Part shown: positions 1-10,040 of the stretch, piece after piece
Layout of the letters: each line of letters opens with the position of its first letter
Position numbering within the stretch: the first letter of the stretch is position 1
NCBI GenBank assembly: GCA_023014335.1
Contig: JAECYW010000008.1
Span: 2,170,001 to 2,234,000, forward strand
Length of the DNA: 64,000 nucleotides
Direction: 5' to 3'
Source: Galerina marginata
Lineage: Eukaryota; Basidiomycota; Agaricomycetes; Agaricales; Galerinaceae
Program-made: the position numbers and the translations under genes
The notes under the pieces: generated by a model
Told to the model about the DNA's origin: nothing
Seen by the model: only the letters and a program-made list of their open reading frames with translations
Databases searched by the model: none

Positions 1-354
1 GGTGTCGTCCGTCGTCCAAATGACGGGCTCCGAATCAACAGAACAGCCATCCGAAAGTGTACATGCATATTTCACCCTCGTAAATGAGTTGGTTCCAGTG
101 TCAACAGTATCTCTTTATGAACTGGCGAATCAGATTTCCGTCTTTCAAGTCAAAAGTAAGTGTCGCTCGAATGGCAGGAGAAAAGTGTGTCCGACGTCAC
201 CTCTTTTCCAATCCTGTATTTTGTAAGGATAGTTGTTATCATAAAATGCATGGCAATTTTGGACCACCATCACGTTCTTGGATATCGCCTGGCTGTTGCG
301 ATACGACAGCTAGCGAGTTTGATATACTTAAAACCGTCCAGAAAAGAGAAATGA
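1..354 (+). CDS. 3' end of an unidentified protein-coding gene (partial)
   Basis: The window opens inside an open frame read from base 2. It ends at a GTAAGT donor (exon end about 155, after FQVK). An acceptor at 231-232 joins it in phase to a last exon encoding about 40 residues (IVIIKCMAILDHHHVLGYRL..., ending PSRKEK) with a stop at 352-354. The other nearby AG at 225-226 would give an immediate stop, which supports 231-232. I do not recognise the family. The visible C-terminus of about 92 residues is hydrophobic-basic with no named motif. The start lies outside the window. Splicing is inferred from consensus sites only. Confidence 0.4.
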
Positions 355-917
355 AAAGCTGATGAGGTGCATTCTCCACGCGACGGGAATCTCTTGATAA
401 GACACGAGAAAATATTAATACCAACGCTGACGGACCACTGTCCTAGGTCGCGGAAGTTCACAATAAAATACTGCAGTTACGTCGTAAGAGAACTGCATAC
501 TAAGAAAGGCCAGAAAAATGACTGAGATACTGAGCCAGCGCACATTCGACAACTTGAAGCCGTGGTTTGTTCAGGGGTATATATGTCCTTCAACGATGTC
601 TTCGACTCGCTGTGTTAACAACACATCCAAGAAACCAATGCAGTGGGGAGAAATCTTGGGCATTTTGGTATGAAAGCACATTGAAAGCATTACTGTCCAT
701 GGTGGTGCAGGAACCAAGAGTGAACAAAGCCTAAGTGATATGTAACACGATATCTTGTGTGACACGACGCATTGCGTGACACCGCGTCTCTCGGTACCTG
801 TTTCCACCTTCAACAGTTTTGTGGCTTCCATTTTCCAGGAACCCTCCTTTGCCTAGTCTTTGATAGCGTTTTTAGCAGGAACTCTGAATTTCTAGCGGCC
901 TAATCGGAAAACGAAGA
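355..917. other. intergenic, no supported gene
   Basis: This is the spacer between the partial gene and UBA2 and should contain the UBA2 promoter. A minus-strand open frame of 86 codons (571-831) has no recognisable similarity or domain, so I do not call it a gene. Confidence 0.6.
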
Positions 918-3563
918 ATGTCGACTGCAAAAGCCAGAAGCGCTCATGCTAAAGCCATTCTCGGCCCAGAATTATATTCTCAGCTTGCAAAGACGACCGT
1001 GTTGCTCGTTGGTGCAGGAGGAATTGGTTGCGAACTGCGTACGTGTTAGAGATCCAGCCGAAAACCCTTATGTTCATACTCACAATGTTTCCATAAACAG
1101 TGAAGAACATTGTGTTAACTGGCTTCGGCAAAATCACCCTCTTGGATTTGGATACCATAGACATTTCGAATCTCAATCGCCAGTTTCTTTTCAAAAAGAA
1201 GGACGTCAAGCAGAGCAAGGCTCTGGTCAGTTCGTTTCATGATTTTCGCCCGAATTACAGTTCTTACCCACACTCGCTGACACGATAGGTTGCTGCACAA
1301 ACTGCCGCTCACTTCAACCCCAATGTGCGCATCATTCCAATCCACGACAATATCAAGGAGCCACAGTATGATATTCATTGGTTTCAACAATTCGATATCG
1401 TCCTCAACGCGCTTGATAACCTCGGTGTGTGCTAATGTCCACTCAACTTAACTCAACCCTCGTTTCTGATTCTGTTCCTTCGACCTTCTGCATTTTTCAA
1501 ACTACAGACGCCCGAAGACATGTAAACAAAATGTGCATAGCCGCCAAAGTACCGTTGGTGGAATCAGGGACAGCCGGATACTTGGGACAAGTTCAACCTA
1601 TACTCAAAGTGTGTGCTTTCGTTCCTTCGACGTATCGCAGCTTCTCATCGGACTTCATGGTAGGATACCACCGAATGCTTTGACTGTATTCCCAAACCAA
1701 CTCCCAAAACCTTCCCCGTGTGCACCATCCGTTCCACACCGAGCCAATCGATCCATTGCATCGTCTGGAGCAAGAGTTATCTTATGGGGTGAGCCATAAT
1801 GATTCTGACTTTCCACCTAATCGACTGACTCTCCTTAAGGCAGCTTTTTGGTGAAGATGAAGACGCGAGCGGCGAGTTAGACGATGCCGAGAAGCACGGA
1901 GAGAATGGTAAGCCTTTGATTTCATCATTCCATTTGTCAATATTCCTCAGTTTTGCTTCAGCGCAAGAAATCGCGACTCTGCGAAATGAAGCACAAGCTT
2001 TCAAGACAGTTCGCGACTCCTTGCGTAGTGGTACTTCCACTGACGCTGCAAAACTGGTCTTTCAAAAGGTTGGTCCTTGTGCATGCTCTGACGCTTTTGG
2101 CGTAATTAACGCTTGATGCACACAGGTTTTCAATGCAGATATTAAGAACCTACTCATTATGGCCGACATGTGGAAATCACGCTCTCCACCCACTCCTCTT
2201 GATTACGAGCCCATTCTCGACGGGACATTCAAGTCCAATCAGACGAATGGTGTACCTTCTTCCAACGCGTTCGCCAATGGTAGCGGCAGTAATGGATCCT
2301 CGACTCCAAGTAACCCCACAAACGGGCAAGTTAATGGCACTGCCAGTTCCTCGTTGAGAGATCAACGTGCCTTGAATCTCAAAGATAACCTACAGTTATT
2401 TATTTCCAGGTAATACGTTCCTTCATCGTGAGAAGCCTTGGGTCTCTTATACTATTTTCTTCCCATAGCACGAACCGCCTTGCCGACCGTCTCCGGAATG
2501 GAGAACAGACAATCTCATTCGACAAAGATGATGATGACACGCTCGACTTTGTGACTGCTTCATCAAACCTAAGGTCGTATGCTTATGGCATTGAGGGAAA
2601 GACTCGTTGGGAAGTCAAAGGTTTATCCCATTTCAACATAACCTTGAGTAGCACCTGATGAATATAACTCAACAGAAATGGCCGGAAACATCATTCCAGC
2701 AATTGCCACTACAAACGCCATCATCTCTGGGTTAATAGTCCTGCAAGCCCTCCATCTGCTCAAGAAATCACATTCTCAGATGCGCAACGTGCACCTTCAA
2801 TTCAAACCTGCCGTTCCGCTCAGCACGATTCGTCTGAGCTCCCCCAATAATGAGTGTGGCATCTGCAGAGACACCTACGCACCTTTGTTGTGTGACCCAT
2901 CGCGGACTCTCCTGGGCGACGTCGTTAAAGGTGTTTTAGGGGATGATGATAGGGAGGTCAGCGTGTACGAAGACAAACGGATCCTGAGCGACCCAGATTG
3001 GGAGGATAACTTTGAAAGCACGTTGGAGAGTCTGAATGTTACTCGGGGCAAGTTTTTGAGTATAGTGGATGAAGAGGGCGAATGGGCTACCATCTCCCTT
3101 GCTGTCGGCGTTCTCCCGTATGTCTCTATCTTCTATACTATTCCACAACCGAAAGATTCTTATTCACCTCCTTTTTTATCTACTTAGGCCAAACCATTCA
3201 GCAGATGCATCGCCATTTATACTCCCATCACCACTTCCCAAACCACCACGCAAATTCAGGCCTGTTCCTGCACCCGAAACCCCGCAACGCTCCTCCACAA
3301 AGCGGCCTTTGCCAATCGACGACGGCATTGGCATCATCGATCTTGCCCCCACGCCCAAGAAGCCCAGAGTGGCGGCTGCGGTCACTAACGACCTTGTTGC
3401 CGGCCAAAAACGAAAGCTGGACGATGGACAAAGCCCCAGCAAGAGGCGGCGGCTGGAAGAGGACGGCATCGTTTTGATGGACGGTCCCGACGAGGTGTTA
3501 GATCCCGGAGAGCCGATGGATGCCCCGCAGGCGGAGGCGGACTATATTGTCATCGACGATTGA
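918..3563 (+). CDS. UBA2: SUMO-activating enzyme E1 catalytic subunit Uba2
   Basis: Uba2 pairs with Aos1 to adenylate SUMO and carry it as a thioester before transfer to Ubc9, mainly in the nucleus. Eleven exons join in phase: 918-1038, 1101-1225, 1289-1424, 1508-1608, 1664-1788, 1840-1907, 1962-2068, 2126-2409, 2469-2620, 2676-3117 and 3188-3563, giving about 678 aa. The N-terminus has the nucleotide-binding GAGGIGCE loop followed by [16 protein letters not shown]. Zinc-type cysteines occur as ECFDC (about 165-169) and NECGIC later. The catalytic cysteine is in [11 protein letters not shown] (about Cys181). A Ser/Asn/Gly-rich insert lies in exon 8. The C-terminal tail has basic clusters (KKPR, QKRK, SKRRR), likely nuclear localisation signals, and ends in an acidic DYIVIDD. 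Length and motif order fit the family. The first ATG is placed directly before the Rossmann fold. Confidence 0.95.
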
Positions 3564-4745
3564 ATTTTGAGAGTCCATTGGAGAACACTTTTGCAGTTTT
3601 CGAAACTCTTATTTTTATAAGCTTCCTTCCACCAGCTCCACTTTCGGACATGGGTATCATTCATGGCCTTTCTTCCGTTGTTTCCTTTAACTTTTGCTAT
3701 TTTGTAGGCATACCTTTATCGCAGATCCTTTATTGTTTATCATAGAGCCATCTACTGCCGTATACAGGCGGCTCCTTTGCCACCTGGAGAATAATCACCA
3801 CTTTATATGGAAAGAGGCCAATCAATTGATTCTGCTTTCAGCCATCTTGACCTGGAGCATCAGCAAAAGGTTTTGCTTGGCTCATAGTCCCGGCATTCTC
3901 AATGTGGGTGGAATCTCTGTCCATTTCCCTCTGTCATTTCTGTTATGTTCGAGGAGATAGCAAAGCCAGTCTTTGATTATCGCTCAGGCCAGCAGATCAA
4001 TCTCTCCAGATTCAGATGCCGTAGGCGCCATTACCCTTACAAGATTTTGCTCTCGAACTAGACCGACAAGGGTTATAAATGAGAGCTGCTTAAGCTTCTC
4101 CCGGCACTCCTTCTAATTAACTATGTACTAATCCGTTTACCCCAGTCCTTGCATACTTTGGCCTAACCTTTATTCATTGGTCGGGATGGACGATGTGGGA
4201 GTACTGAAAGCCCTTCTATGTAGCCGCTCCCCGATACGACTTAACTCACAGACGTGACTGTCGGCGGGGAAAACATGTAATTTTTGGCTTTGCATCTTCA
4301 TAAAGCCGCGGACCCTCTAGTCCCGGAATTTGATGAAGGTGGTTAACAGACGGGCGCCTATTTGGGAATGACCGGCGCTTACTGGGTATCGAACGCCCAT
4401 ACATACCCCAGAAACGCAATTTCTGTTATATACAACCGGATAGGTCTCTGTGACTCCACAAGAAAAAATAGAAACCGATGTTCTGGAGAAAGTTCAATCT
4501 TCTGTGACTCAGGATCAGTAGATGTATTGACATAACTCTCTTCAGGGCAATTTTTCGTGTTAGCTGAGTTTATAAAGGTCATAGAACATTGGGATTATTA
4601 CTATCAAAATTTACACGTAAATTCGACGTTTGCCTTCTGTCCAGTTTGGGTATGATGTACCCATTGAATGTGGACTAAGGGCTAAGCGGACGGGTGGAGA
4701 GCAAGCAGGCGCTTCCGTTGCGTCGCTCCGGACAAAGGACATAAT
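3564..4745. other. intergenic between UBA2 and the F-box gene
   Basis: This is convergent 3' flanking DNA of UBA2 (+) and the F-box gene (-). The longest open frames (3560-3745 and 3694-3960) are short, T-rich and unlike any family I recognise. I see no gene, RNA or repeat here. Confidence 0.6.
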
Positions 4746-5927
4746 TCAAGACCCAGAACAATCTTTGAGGGATCTGATATAATCACGGTTCCACGAAGAA
4801 CAGGCTTTAGCATGCTTTACAGATTTGTCAGAACATAGCCAATCAGAATGGAAATCGAGGAAACTCACAAATTTTATAATCTGCTGCTTTTTTTCGTATC
4901 GAGTTAGCCATTCCGTTTGGTCTTTCGCTGCACTGTATTCTTCTAACACCTCGAACAAGACACTTCTTGGTACAAGCGCAGATACGACAATTCTGAACTC
5001 TTTTCACCACAATGAACCGGAGAACCTGAGATAAGGGCTTGAACGTACCTGATCGCTTCTCGACGTACATGATGGGAAGGTGACGCATCAGTTCGTATGA
5101 GCGCTCTACGTTGTATTTAGGTGAAGGGCATATAGGTTTTGTCATAAAACTTTTAACAAAAGGTAAGTCGCCAGAATGTCGTGGGGAATATCTGGGAAGG
5201 CGCACTGAGTATCGAGACATCCCTTGCATATTCTAAGTCGTGCTTCCCAGGCTATCAGAAGATCAGGAGCAGTTTGATCACAGAACTTGAGAATAAAATC
5301 AGTAGAACCGTTTAGCAGAAGCAATCGACGTACATAGCAACTTTTTCCAAAAGCCAGGCTCGCATATTGAGGTTCGTTCAAGTCGTCGGGGCAGTCTGGC
5401 ATGCCTGGAACCCTCTTGCGGGCATCCTTCCAAAGATAAATGGAAGAATGTGACATCATAATACTGTGCCAATTTTTGCAGGTCCAGGATACCTGTAAAA
5501 TATCCACGGATTCCAGCGAACCACATATCTATAACGGATCATTATAATCAAAGCTGTATTAAGATGGGTCATAATCACCTCAAAAAGCACATCCAATGGA
5601 ATACGGTCGGCCATCACTTCTGGCGATAGTCCTTCGACTTCAGGTATGCTAGGATCTCAGTGAATAAACTGTCGAGACTGGTTACTGGCGAGTTATTTTA
5701 TGAGACAACAAAGGGGATGGGTCTTGGATGGCCTGATCCGCGCACCGGATCCGCCAGATGTCGGAGTCGTGAGAAAGTTGAACGGTCCTTTCAACGTTGG
5801 TCCGTTCAACTTGGCAACTTGAATTTGGGTCACAACTTTGTTCTTGCTGAGTTCCTCCATTGACACAGTCTTTCAGGCTTACTAGCTCTTGGCCTGAGTC
5901 CTCTCTGACTGTATGCTCACTGCTCAA
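4746..5927 (-). CDS. F-box family protein of agaricomycete type
   Basis: F-box proteins link substrates to SCF ubiquitin ligases. After a probable first exon starting near 5927 (MSSEHTVRED...), an exon reads IPEVEGLSPEVMADRIPLD. It is joined across a short intron to VLFEICGSLESVDILQVSWTCKNW, which is the F-box. This runs into YLWKDARKRVPGMPDCPDDL and EPQYASLAF, the signature of a large mushroom family, then a Cys pair region (SCYFCDQ, ICKGC). The C-terminus (EVLEEYSAAKDQTEWLTRYE, then HAKACSSWNRDYIRSLKDC) matches the usual family tail. At least four introns are evident, for example the one ending at CTGTAAAG before HAKAC. The region around 5040-5230 is hard to splice cleanly, so exact exons and the start are uncertain and a small break there is possible. 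Confidence 0.7.
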
Positions 5928-6079
5928 AGATTCCTGGATGACAAGGGCTCTAAGCGCGTCTGTACGGCGCGTTGACAGCGCGATAAGTTCATTTGGTCAG
6001 TAATTTTTGATCCTGGTAAAAAGAAACGTTAGGCATGCTGACAGGAATCTAGCCAAAGTCATAACACCTGCGCAACATC

Positions 6080-7735
6080 ATGAACGAGGAACGCGAGGGC
6101 GAATGTGATTCTAAAAACAAAAATGGTGCGAATGTATGCAGAGAGCCTTTAGGAGGTTACTTTTGTTTTGAGAACCCCGAAAGAAACGCGCCCAAATGTG
6201 AAGGTCAATTTGAACTCGAATGGTCGAAAACAAAAAGCTTGAAGAGAATTCGGTCGGATGCACTATCCACAACAGACCCATATCCATATTTTAAAGTCAC
6301 AATTTCTACCTCACCTGAAATTCATTCTATTTCATCCCAGACCCAAAATATCGAACCAGATGCCCTCCCAGCCCAAAACATAGATTCTTTTGGCGACCAT
6401 GAATCTGGCACAACTCGAAAACGACGGCGCACATCCGGTGTAACACGTACGAGTCCTGCTGTGTTGGACTCTGAAATTGCAATGTCTATTCCGGCAGAAC
6501 CTTTTTCTGACGCGCAGCTGAGGGCGTCTTGGAACTCGGCCGCCAACCTTTCTTGTGACTTATTCGCTGCGATTTACAAGTCGGATGTAGGGAACACACC
6601 TATTTCAGTATCTGAATTACCGTCCACCATGCTTGATCTCGCCTCAAGTGTTGACGAAGCGAAGTTACATATAGCAGCAGCTAAATCACCGGCTACCCTA
6701 CTTGATCTAACCTCGAACGCTGATGGAAAGGGATTTCTATCTCCAACTGTACCAGATTACTCAATAAAAGGCTTTTCTTTCTCGGAACCTGGAACTTCCC
6801 TACCTACGTCGTCCAGACCGACGTCACCACCGTCACTCCCCTCTCCGAAAATTAACTCGGTCCTAACATCCCTAGTACTAAACGAAAAGCCGCCCTCCTA
6901 CAAGAACTTATTCCCTCCGGCGATGGTCCCTAATACTGAACACCAAACACCTCAGTTTTGGACGTCGCATGTGTATCATTATCAGTCGCCACCTGCACGC
7001 CCAATCACGTTGCATCAAAATCAAGACCAGAACTCACAGAATTTGTTATATAATCTTAAACCAGACGATGTCTTGTATCCCCCTTCTGACTTTCTAGATT
7101 TGGAGCAGAAGCTCCAGTTTTCATATACTGAGCCTTACCCATCAAGTTTGGACTCCGTACCTCTGGCTGAACAGTCCAGTTCTCCATCTCCTGCGTCTCA
7201 AAACCAGCACAATTCTCCTACTGTCCAGCAGAACGCCGATATTATTTTTGACCTCCTGACGCAAGAACTACGGGCAGTTCGTTCGAAACACCAAGCACAA
7301 ACATCTCATCTCCACGCGGCGTTAGCACACATGGAAAACCTCATGCACTTCAAAGAGGCTGAAGTAGAAAACCGCCTGAATATCTCCCACCTTTCCGCGC
7401 TCGCCATAAAGCAACGCGAGTCGGAAGGCCAGTTGCGCCATACGAGGTCCGACATGGAAGCAGCGTATAAACAGCAAATAGACAGCCTAGCAGAAAGCTT
7501 TAAGGCGGCCTATCAGGAAAAGCTAGCCAGGGCGGTTGTTCAGCCTAGCGAGACGAATGAGGCTGCAACTGAAGAGTCTGACAGCACGGCGAAGCACAAC
7601 CATGCGCATGTCAGAAATATGGCAGAGAGATTAAAGGAGGTTGAAGCGAAGCTCGAAAAGGCGACCAGGGCTCACAACGAGGCAATCGCACGACTAAAGA
7701 TGCTCGATGAACTTTCGAAGAGGGAAATAGTGTAG
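6080..7735 (+). CDS. tandem coiled-coil family, copy 1 (551-aa ORF, 3' frameshifted)
   Basis: I recognise no named domain. The intact frame starts at 6080 and encodes 551 residues. A Ser/Thr/Pro-rich N-terminal two-thirds contains a family block DHESGTTRKRRRTSG (about 112-126), a possible nuclear localisation signal, and QFSYTEPYPSSL. A long coiled coil follows (QELRAVRSKHQAQTS, KEAEVENRLNISHLSA, AERLKEVEAKLEKATRAHNE). These blocks align with copies 2 and 3. The frame stops at 7735 where copy 3 continues. Shifting frame recovers EMRRQWEEEKRTL immediately after, so a 1-nt loss relative to copy 3 truncates the protein. It may still be expressed as a short form or be a recent pseudogene. Confidence 0.6.
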   Translation: MNEEREGECDSKNKNGANVCREPLGGYFCFENPERNAPKCEGQFELEWSKTKSLKRIRSDALSTTDPYPYFKVTISTSPEIHSISSQTQNIEPDALPAQNIDSFGDHESGTTRKRRRTSGVTRTSPAVLDSEIAMSIPAEPFSDAQLRASWNSAANLSCDLFAAIYKSDVGNTPISVSELPSTMLDLASSVDEAKLHIAAAKSPATLLDLTSNADGKGFLSPTVPDYSIKGFSFSEPGTSLPTSSRPTSPPSLPSPKINSVLTSLVLNEKPPSYKNLFPPAMVPNTEHQTPQFWTSHVYHYQSPPARPITLHQNQDQNSQNLLYNLKPDDVLYPPSDFLDLEQKLQFSYTEPYPSSLDSVPLAEQSSSPSPASQNQHNSPTVQQNADIIFDLLTQELRAVRSKHQAQTSHLHAALAHMENLMHFKEAEVENRLNISHLSALAIKQRESEGQLRHTRSDMEAAYKQQIDSLAESFKAAYQEKLARAVVQPSETNEAATEESDSTAKHNHAHVRNMAERLKEVEAKLEKATRAHNEAIARLKMLDELSKREIV

Positions 7736-8314
7736 TTGAGATGCGTCGGCAATGGGAAGAGGAGAAGCGGACCCTGCATGCGTGCATCGAGGAAGAGAGG
7801 AAGAAGCGGTTACTTGGAGAGGCAAGGGAAGAGTCGAAGGAGGAAGAGGAAACGAAGAAGATGAAGATTTTAGAAACGGTAGCGCAGGATGCAGAAAAAA
7901 GGCAGAACGCTGCGATGCTTTTCGTGTGGTCGTTAGCAGTTGCATCGGCGACGCAGAACAGTCTGAAGTTGTGAAGGAAAAAGAGAGGTTTCCTCAACCA
8001 TACAAGCGGCCAAACTCCCAGCTGAGAACGGAAAGAAGACAGTTTCCGCTGACAGACACGAACTCGACGAGGAGAAGCAAAAGGAAAAACTGGCTTTTCT
8101 GGAGCAGAAATCGAACTTCGAGCAAGCAAAACAAGAATTCTATGAGGCAAAAAAACGGCAGGAAGACTGGGTTGAGCGGATGAAGGGCACGTTATTGCGG
8201 CAGGTTGAGACTGAACGAGACATGGGGGAGACTTGTCGAAACAGACGCCAAGAAAAAGGAGCAAAAACGACGAGGGCAAGTAGAGCAAGATTACAGACTA
8301 AAGTGACTCAATAG
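7736..8314 (+). pseudogene. out-of-frame C-terminal remnant of coiled-coil copy 1
   Basis: Homology to copy 3 continues past the stop in changing frames. 7741-7974 reads EMRRQWEEEKRTLHACIEEE and on to DAEKRQNAAM. A second shift, near ATGCTTTTCGTGTGG, moves the frame to SSCIGDAEQSEVVKEKER, matching DGCIGEDPSEVAKDL of copy 3. A third frame from about 8010 to the stop at 8312-8314 reads EEKQKEKLAFLEQK and EAKKRQEDWVERMK, a further heptad-rich stretch absent from copy 3. Three frames in succession with coiled-coil composition suggest a once longer protein that has been broken. Assembly error is the alternative. Confidence 0.6.
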
Positions 8315-8950
8315 AAGATACAACAAATTTCTTACAATAGTTCCAATCGAGGTTGTGATACAGCTTATACTTTCTCCCTCTGGTATATGCTACAATTGTT
8401 GCTGGAGGGTACAATACCCGAAACCAACTGCTCATGTAAGTATATGAATTCAAATTCCAGGCTTGCCTATTGCTTGGGGAGATCTACACACAGTTGAGGG
8501 TTAGTAAACAGCTTGAGGTAGCAGTGCATGAGGAGAGATGAGGAGAGCTCGTCGATCATCGATCAGTGAGGAGCGAGGTTTCTCAATATGGTCCACGAGT
8601 AACCAAATAGGGAAAGTCGTGGGCGTTGGGGCTGCTCGGGTATATTGTGAGAAACTCCCGATCAATTTCGCTCATCCCATCAGAAGTGTTAATTGGTACG
8701 AGTAAATTTCCTCTCTTCCTAACACCTCGTGTTCCTCAACCCACGGATAAGTGGCGAGAGGAGGTGGCTTTTTCTCTCTCAAGTGCGAGCCCTACTGGCA
8801 GGGTCGCGTCGATGGCAGATATTTGTCGTCGTGTGAAATTTTCGAAAATGGCAGTCCTCTCTCCGGGAGTTCTTGGGGAGTTCACGGTGACCGGTGACTT
8901 AATATACAACCATCACTCAACTTTCGACGGGCTCAAAGGGAAACGCGTCC
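8315..8950. other. spacer between coiled-coil copies 1 and 2
   Basis: This holds the probable promoter of copy 2. Bases 8597-8627 (GAGTAACCAAATAGGGAAAG then GTGGGCGTT) closely resemble 11118-11146 upstream of copy 3, showing that the duplicated unit included 5' flanking DNA. An open frame at 8626-9024 overlaps the copy 2 start in another frame and has no family support. Confidence 0.5.
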
Positions 8951-9865
8951 ATGGAGCCCGTACAGGAATCGAGAGCAGAAAAGCGGCGTCGCTGCCTATC
9001 TACTGCTCCAGGACTCTTTACTGAGACGCAAATCCTCGACCCAGATTGCCATCGTGAATCTGGGGCTCTTCGAAAACGACTGCGGAGCTCAGGCACAAGC
9101 CCATCGACGACGGATGATAGAGGTTGCACCATCGGTATGAAAGAAGTCGACGCGTCACGACTGAACCCATACACTACTCCATACCAATGTTCTTCTTCTT
9201 ATTCAATTACAGCATTGAAGCTCAATTTCTCGTATAGCGAAGACTACCCCTCGAGCCTAATTGATGAATCTCGCTCGAAATCAGCAAGCTCGCCCGCTCT
9301 CGCATCTCAACATCCTCTCCCTTCTCATGTTATTGAGCATAACGTCGATGCAGTCCTTAACCTCTTAAATGGGGAATCAAAAGAGGCCCAACTGAAGCAC
9401 GACAACCAGATTTTATCTCTGGTATCTGCCCACAATGTGCAATTATCTGCCGTCCATGCGGAGACCGAGAAAGCCAAGTGCGAAATGCGCCTCTGGGAGG
9501 CAGAAATCCAAGCCAAATCGAACATGATTCTCGCGCTGCAGCGTCGGGAATCGGAGGACTTGTTACATCGTACGAAGTTCGAAACACGAGCTTCACATGA
9601 ATGGCAGATGGGTATTCTCGAAGCGGAAGTTAAGGCGGTATATCAGCAGAAGCTAGATGTGATAGTTGTGCACTATAGGGAAGCAATTGCTAATGCACAG
9701 ACTCGGTTGTACGATTCCACGAAGAAGGTGAAGGAAAGCACCGCACATGCCCGTGCATTGGAGGATCGGTTGAAGGAAGTTGAGGCAAGGCTGGAGGATG
9801 TGACCAGGACTCACAATCTCGAAATGGCACAATTAAAGAGAGTTGGAAGCCAGAACACATTCTAG
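8951..9865 (+). CDS. tandem coiled-coil family, copy 2 (304 aa, truncated)
   Basis: This is a shorter paralog starting at the first ATG (MEPVQESRAEKRRR), which aligns to MDPEMDLRGQKRRH inside copy 3. It keeps the RESGALRKRLRSSG block, LNFSYSEDYPSSL, HVIEHNVDAVLNLL, and the coiled coil through RALEDRLKEVEARLEDVTRTHN. It lacks the long Pro/Ser-rich middle region of the other two copies. The ORF ends at SQNTF where copy 3 continues for about 110 residues. Function is unknown. The coiled coil predicts dimerisation and the basic block could be a nuclear signal; both are inferences. Confidence 0.6.
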   Translation: MEPVQESRAEKRRRCLSTAPGLFTETQILDPDCHRESGALRKRLRSSGTSPSTTDDRGCTIGMKEVDASRLNPYTTPYQCSSSYSITALKLNFSYSEDYPSSLIDESRSKSASSPALASQHPLPSHVIEHNVDAVLNLLNGESKEAQLKHDNQILSLVSAHNVQLSAVHAETEKAKCEMRLWEAEIQAKSNMILALQRRESEDLLHRTKFETRASHEWQMGILEAEVKAVYQQKLDVIVVHYREAIANAQTRLYDSTKKVKESTAHARALEDRLKEVEARLEDVTRTHNLEMAQLKRVGSQNTF

Positions 9866-10040
9866 TTGTGAGGTGTCGATAATGGGGAGAGGATGCCAGG
9901 AGGCTGGACGGGAGCGGTGAGGGAAAGAAGCGATATGGCGTAGAGAAGGAGAGTGTAAAGTTGAGGAGGCGAGGAAGGGAGTCTTGGAGAAGGACGCGGA
10001 CCCACCCAAAGTTGTCCGGAATCTAGCTAGAGAGTAGCCA
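9866..10040 (+). pseudogene. degenerate 3' tail of coiled-coil copy 2
   Basis: After the stop, nucleotide similarity to the copy 3 tail persists with stops and shifts. An example is GGACCCACCCAAAGTTGTCC followed by AGCTAGAGAG, against GGACCCATCCGAAGTTGCCA and GGCGAGAGAG in copy 3. No frame stays open, so this part is a relic. Confidence 0.55.

Noticed and set aside
7611..8288. 225-aa minus-strand open frame
   Set aside because: It is antisense to the coiled-coil copy 1 tail. The Ser/Phe/Leu-rich sequence mirrors Glu/Lys codons and has no family features.
6080..8314. Introns explaining the copy 1 frame changes
   Set aside because: The frame changes are 1-4 nt relative to copy 3, with similarity continuing on both sides, so there is no room for introns.
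8626..9024. 132-aa + frame upstream of coiled-coil copy 2
   Set aside because: It overlaps the copy 2 start in another frame. It has no conserved blocks and lies in the duplicated spacer.
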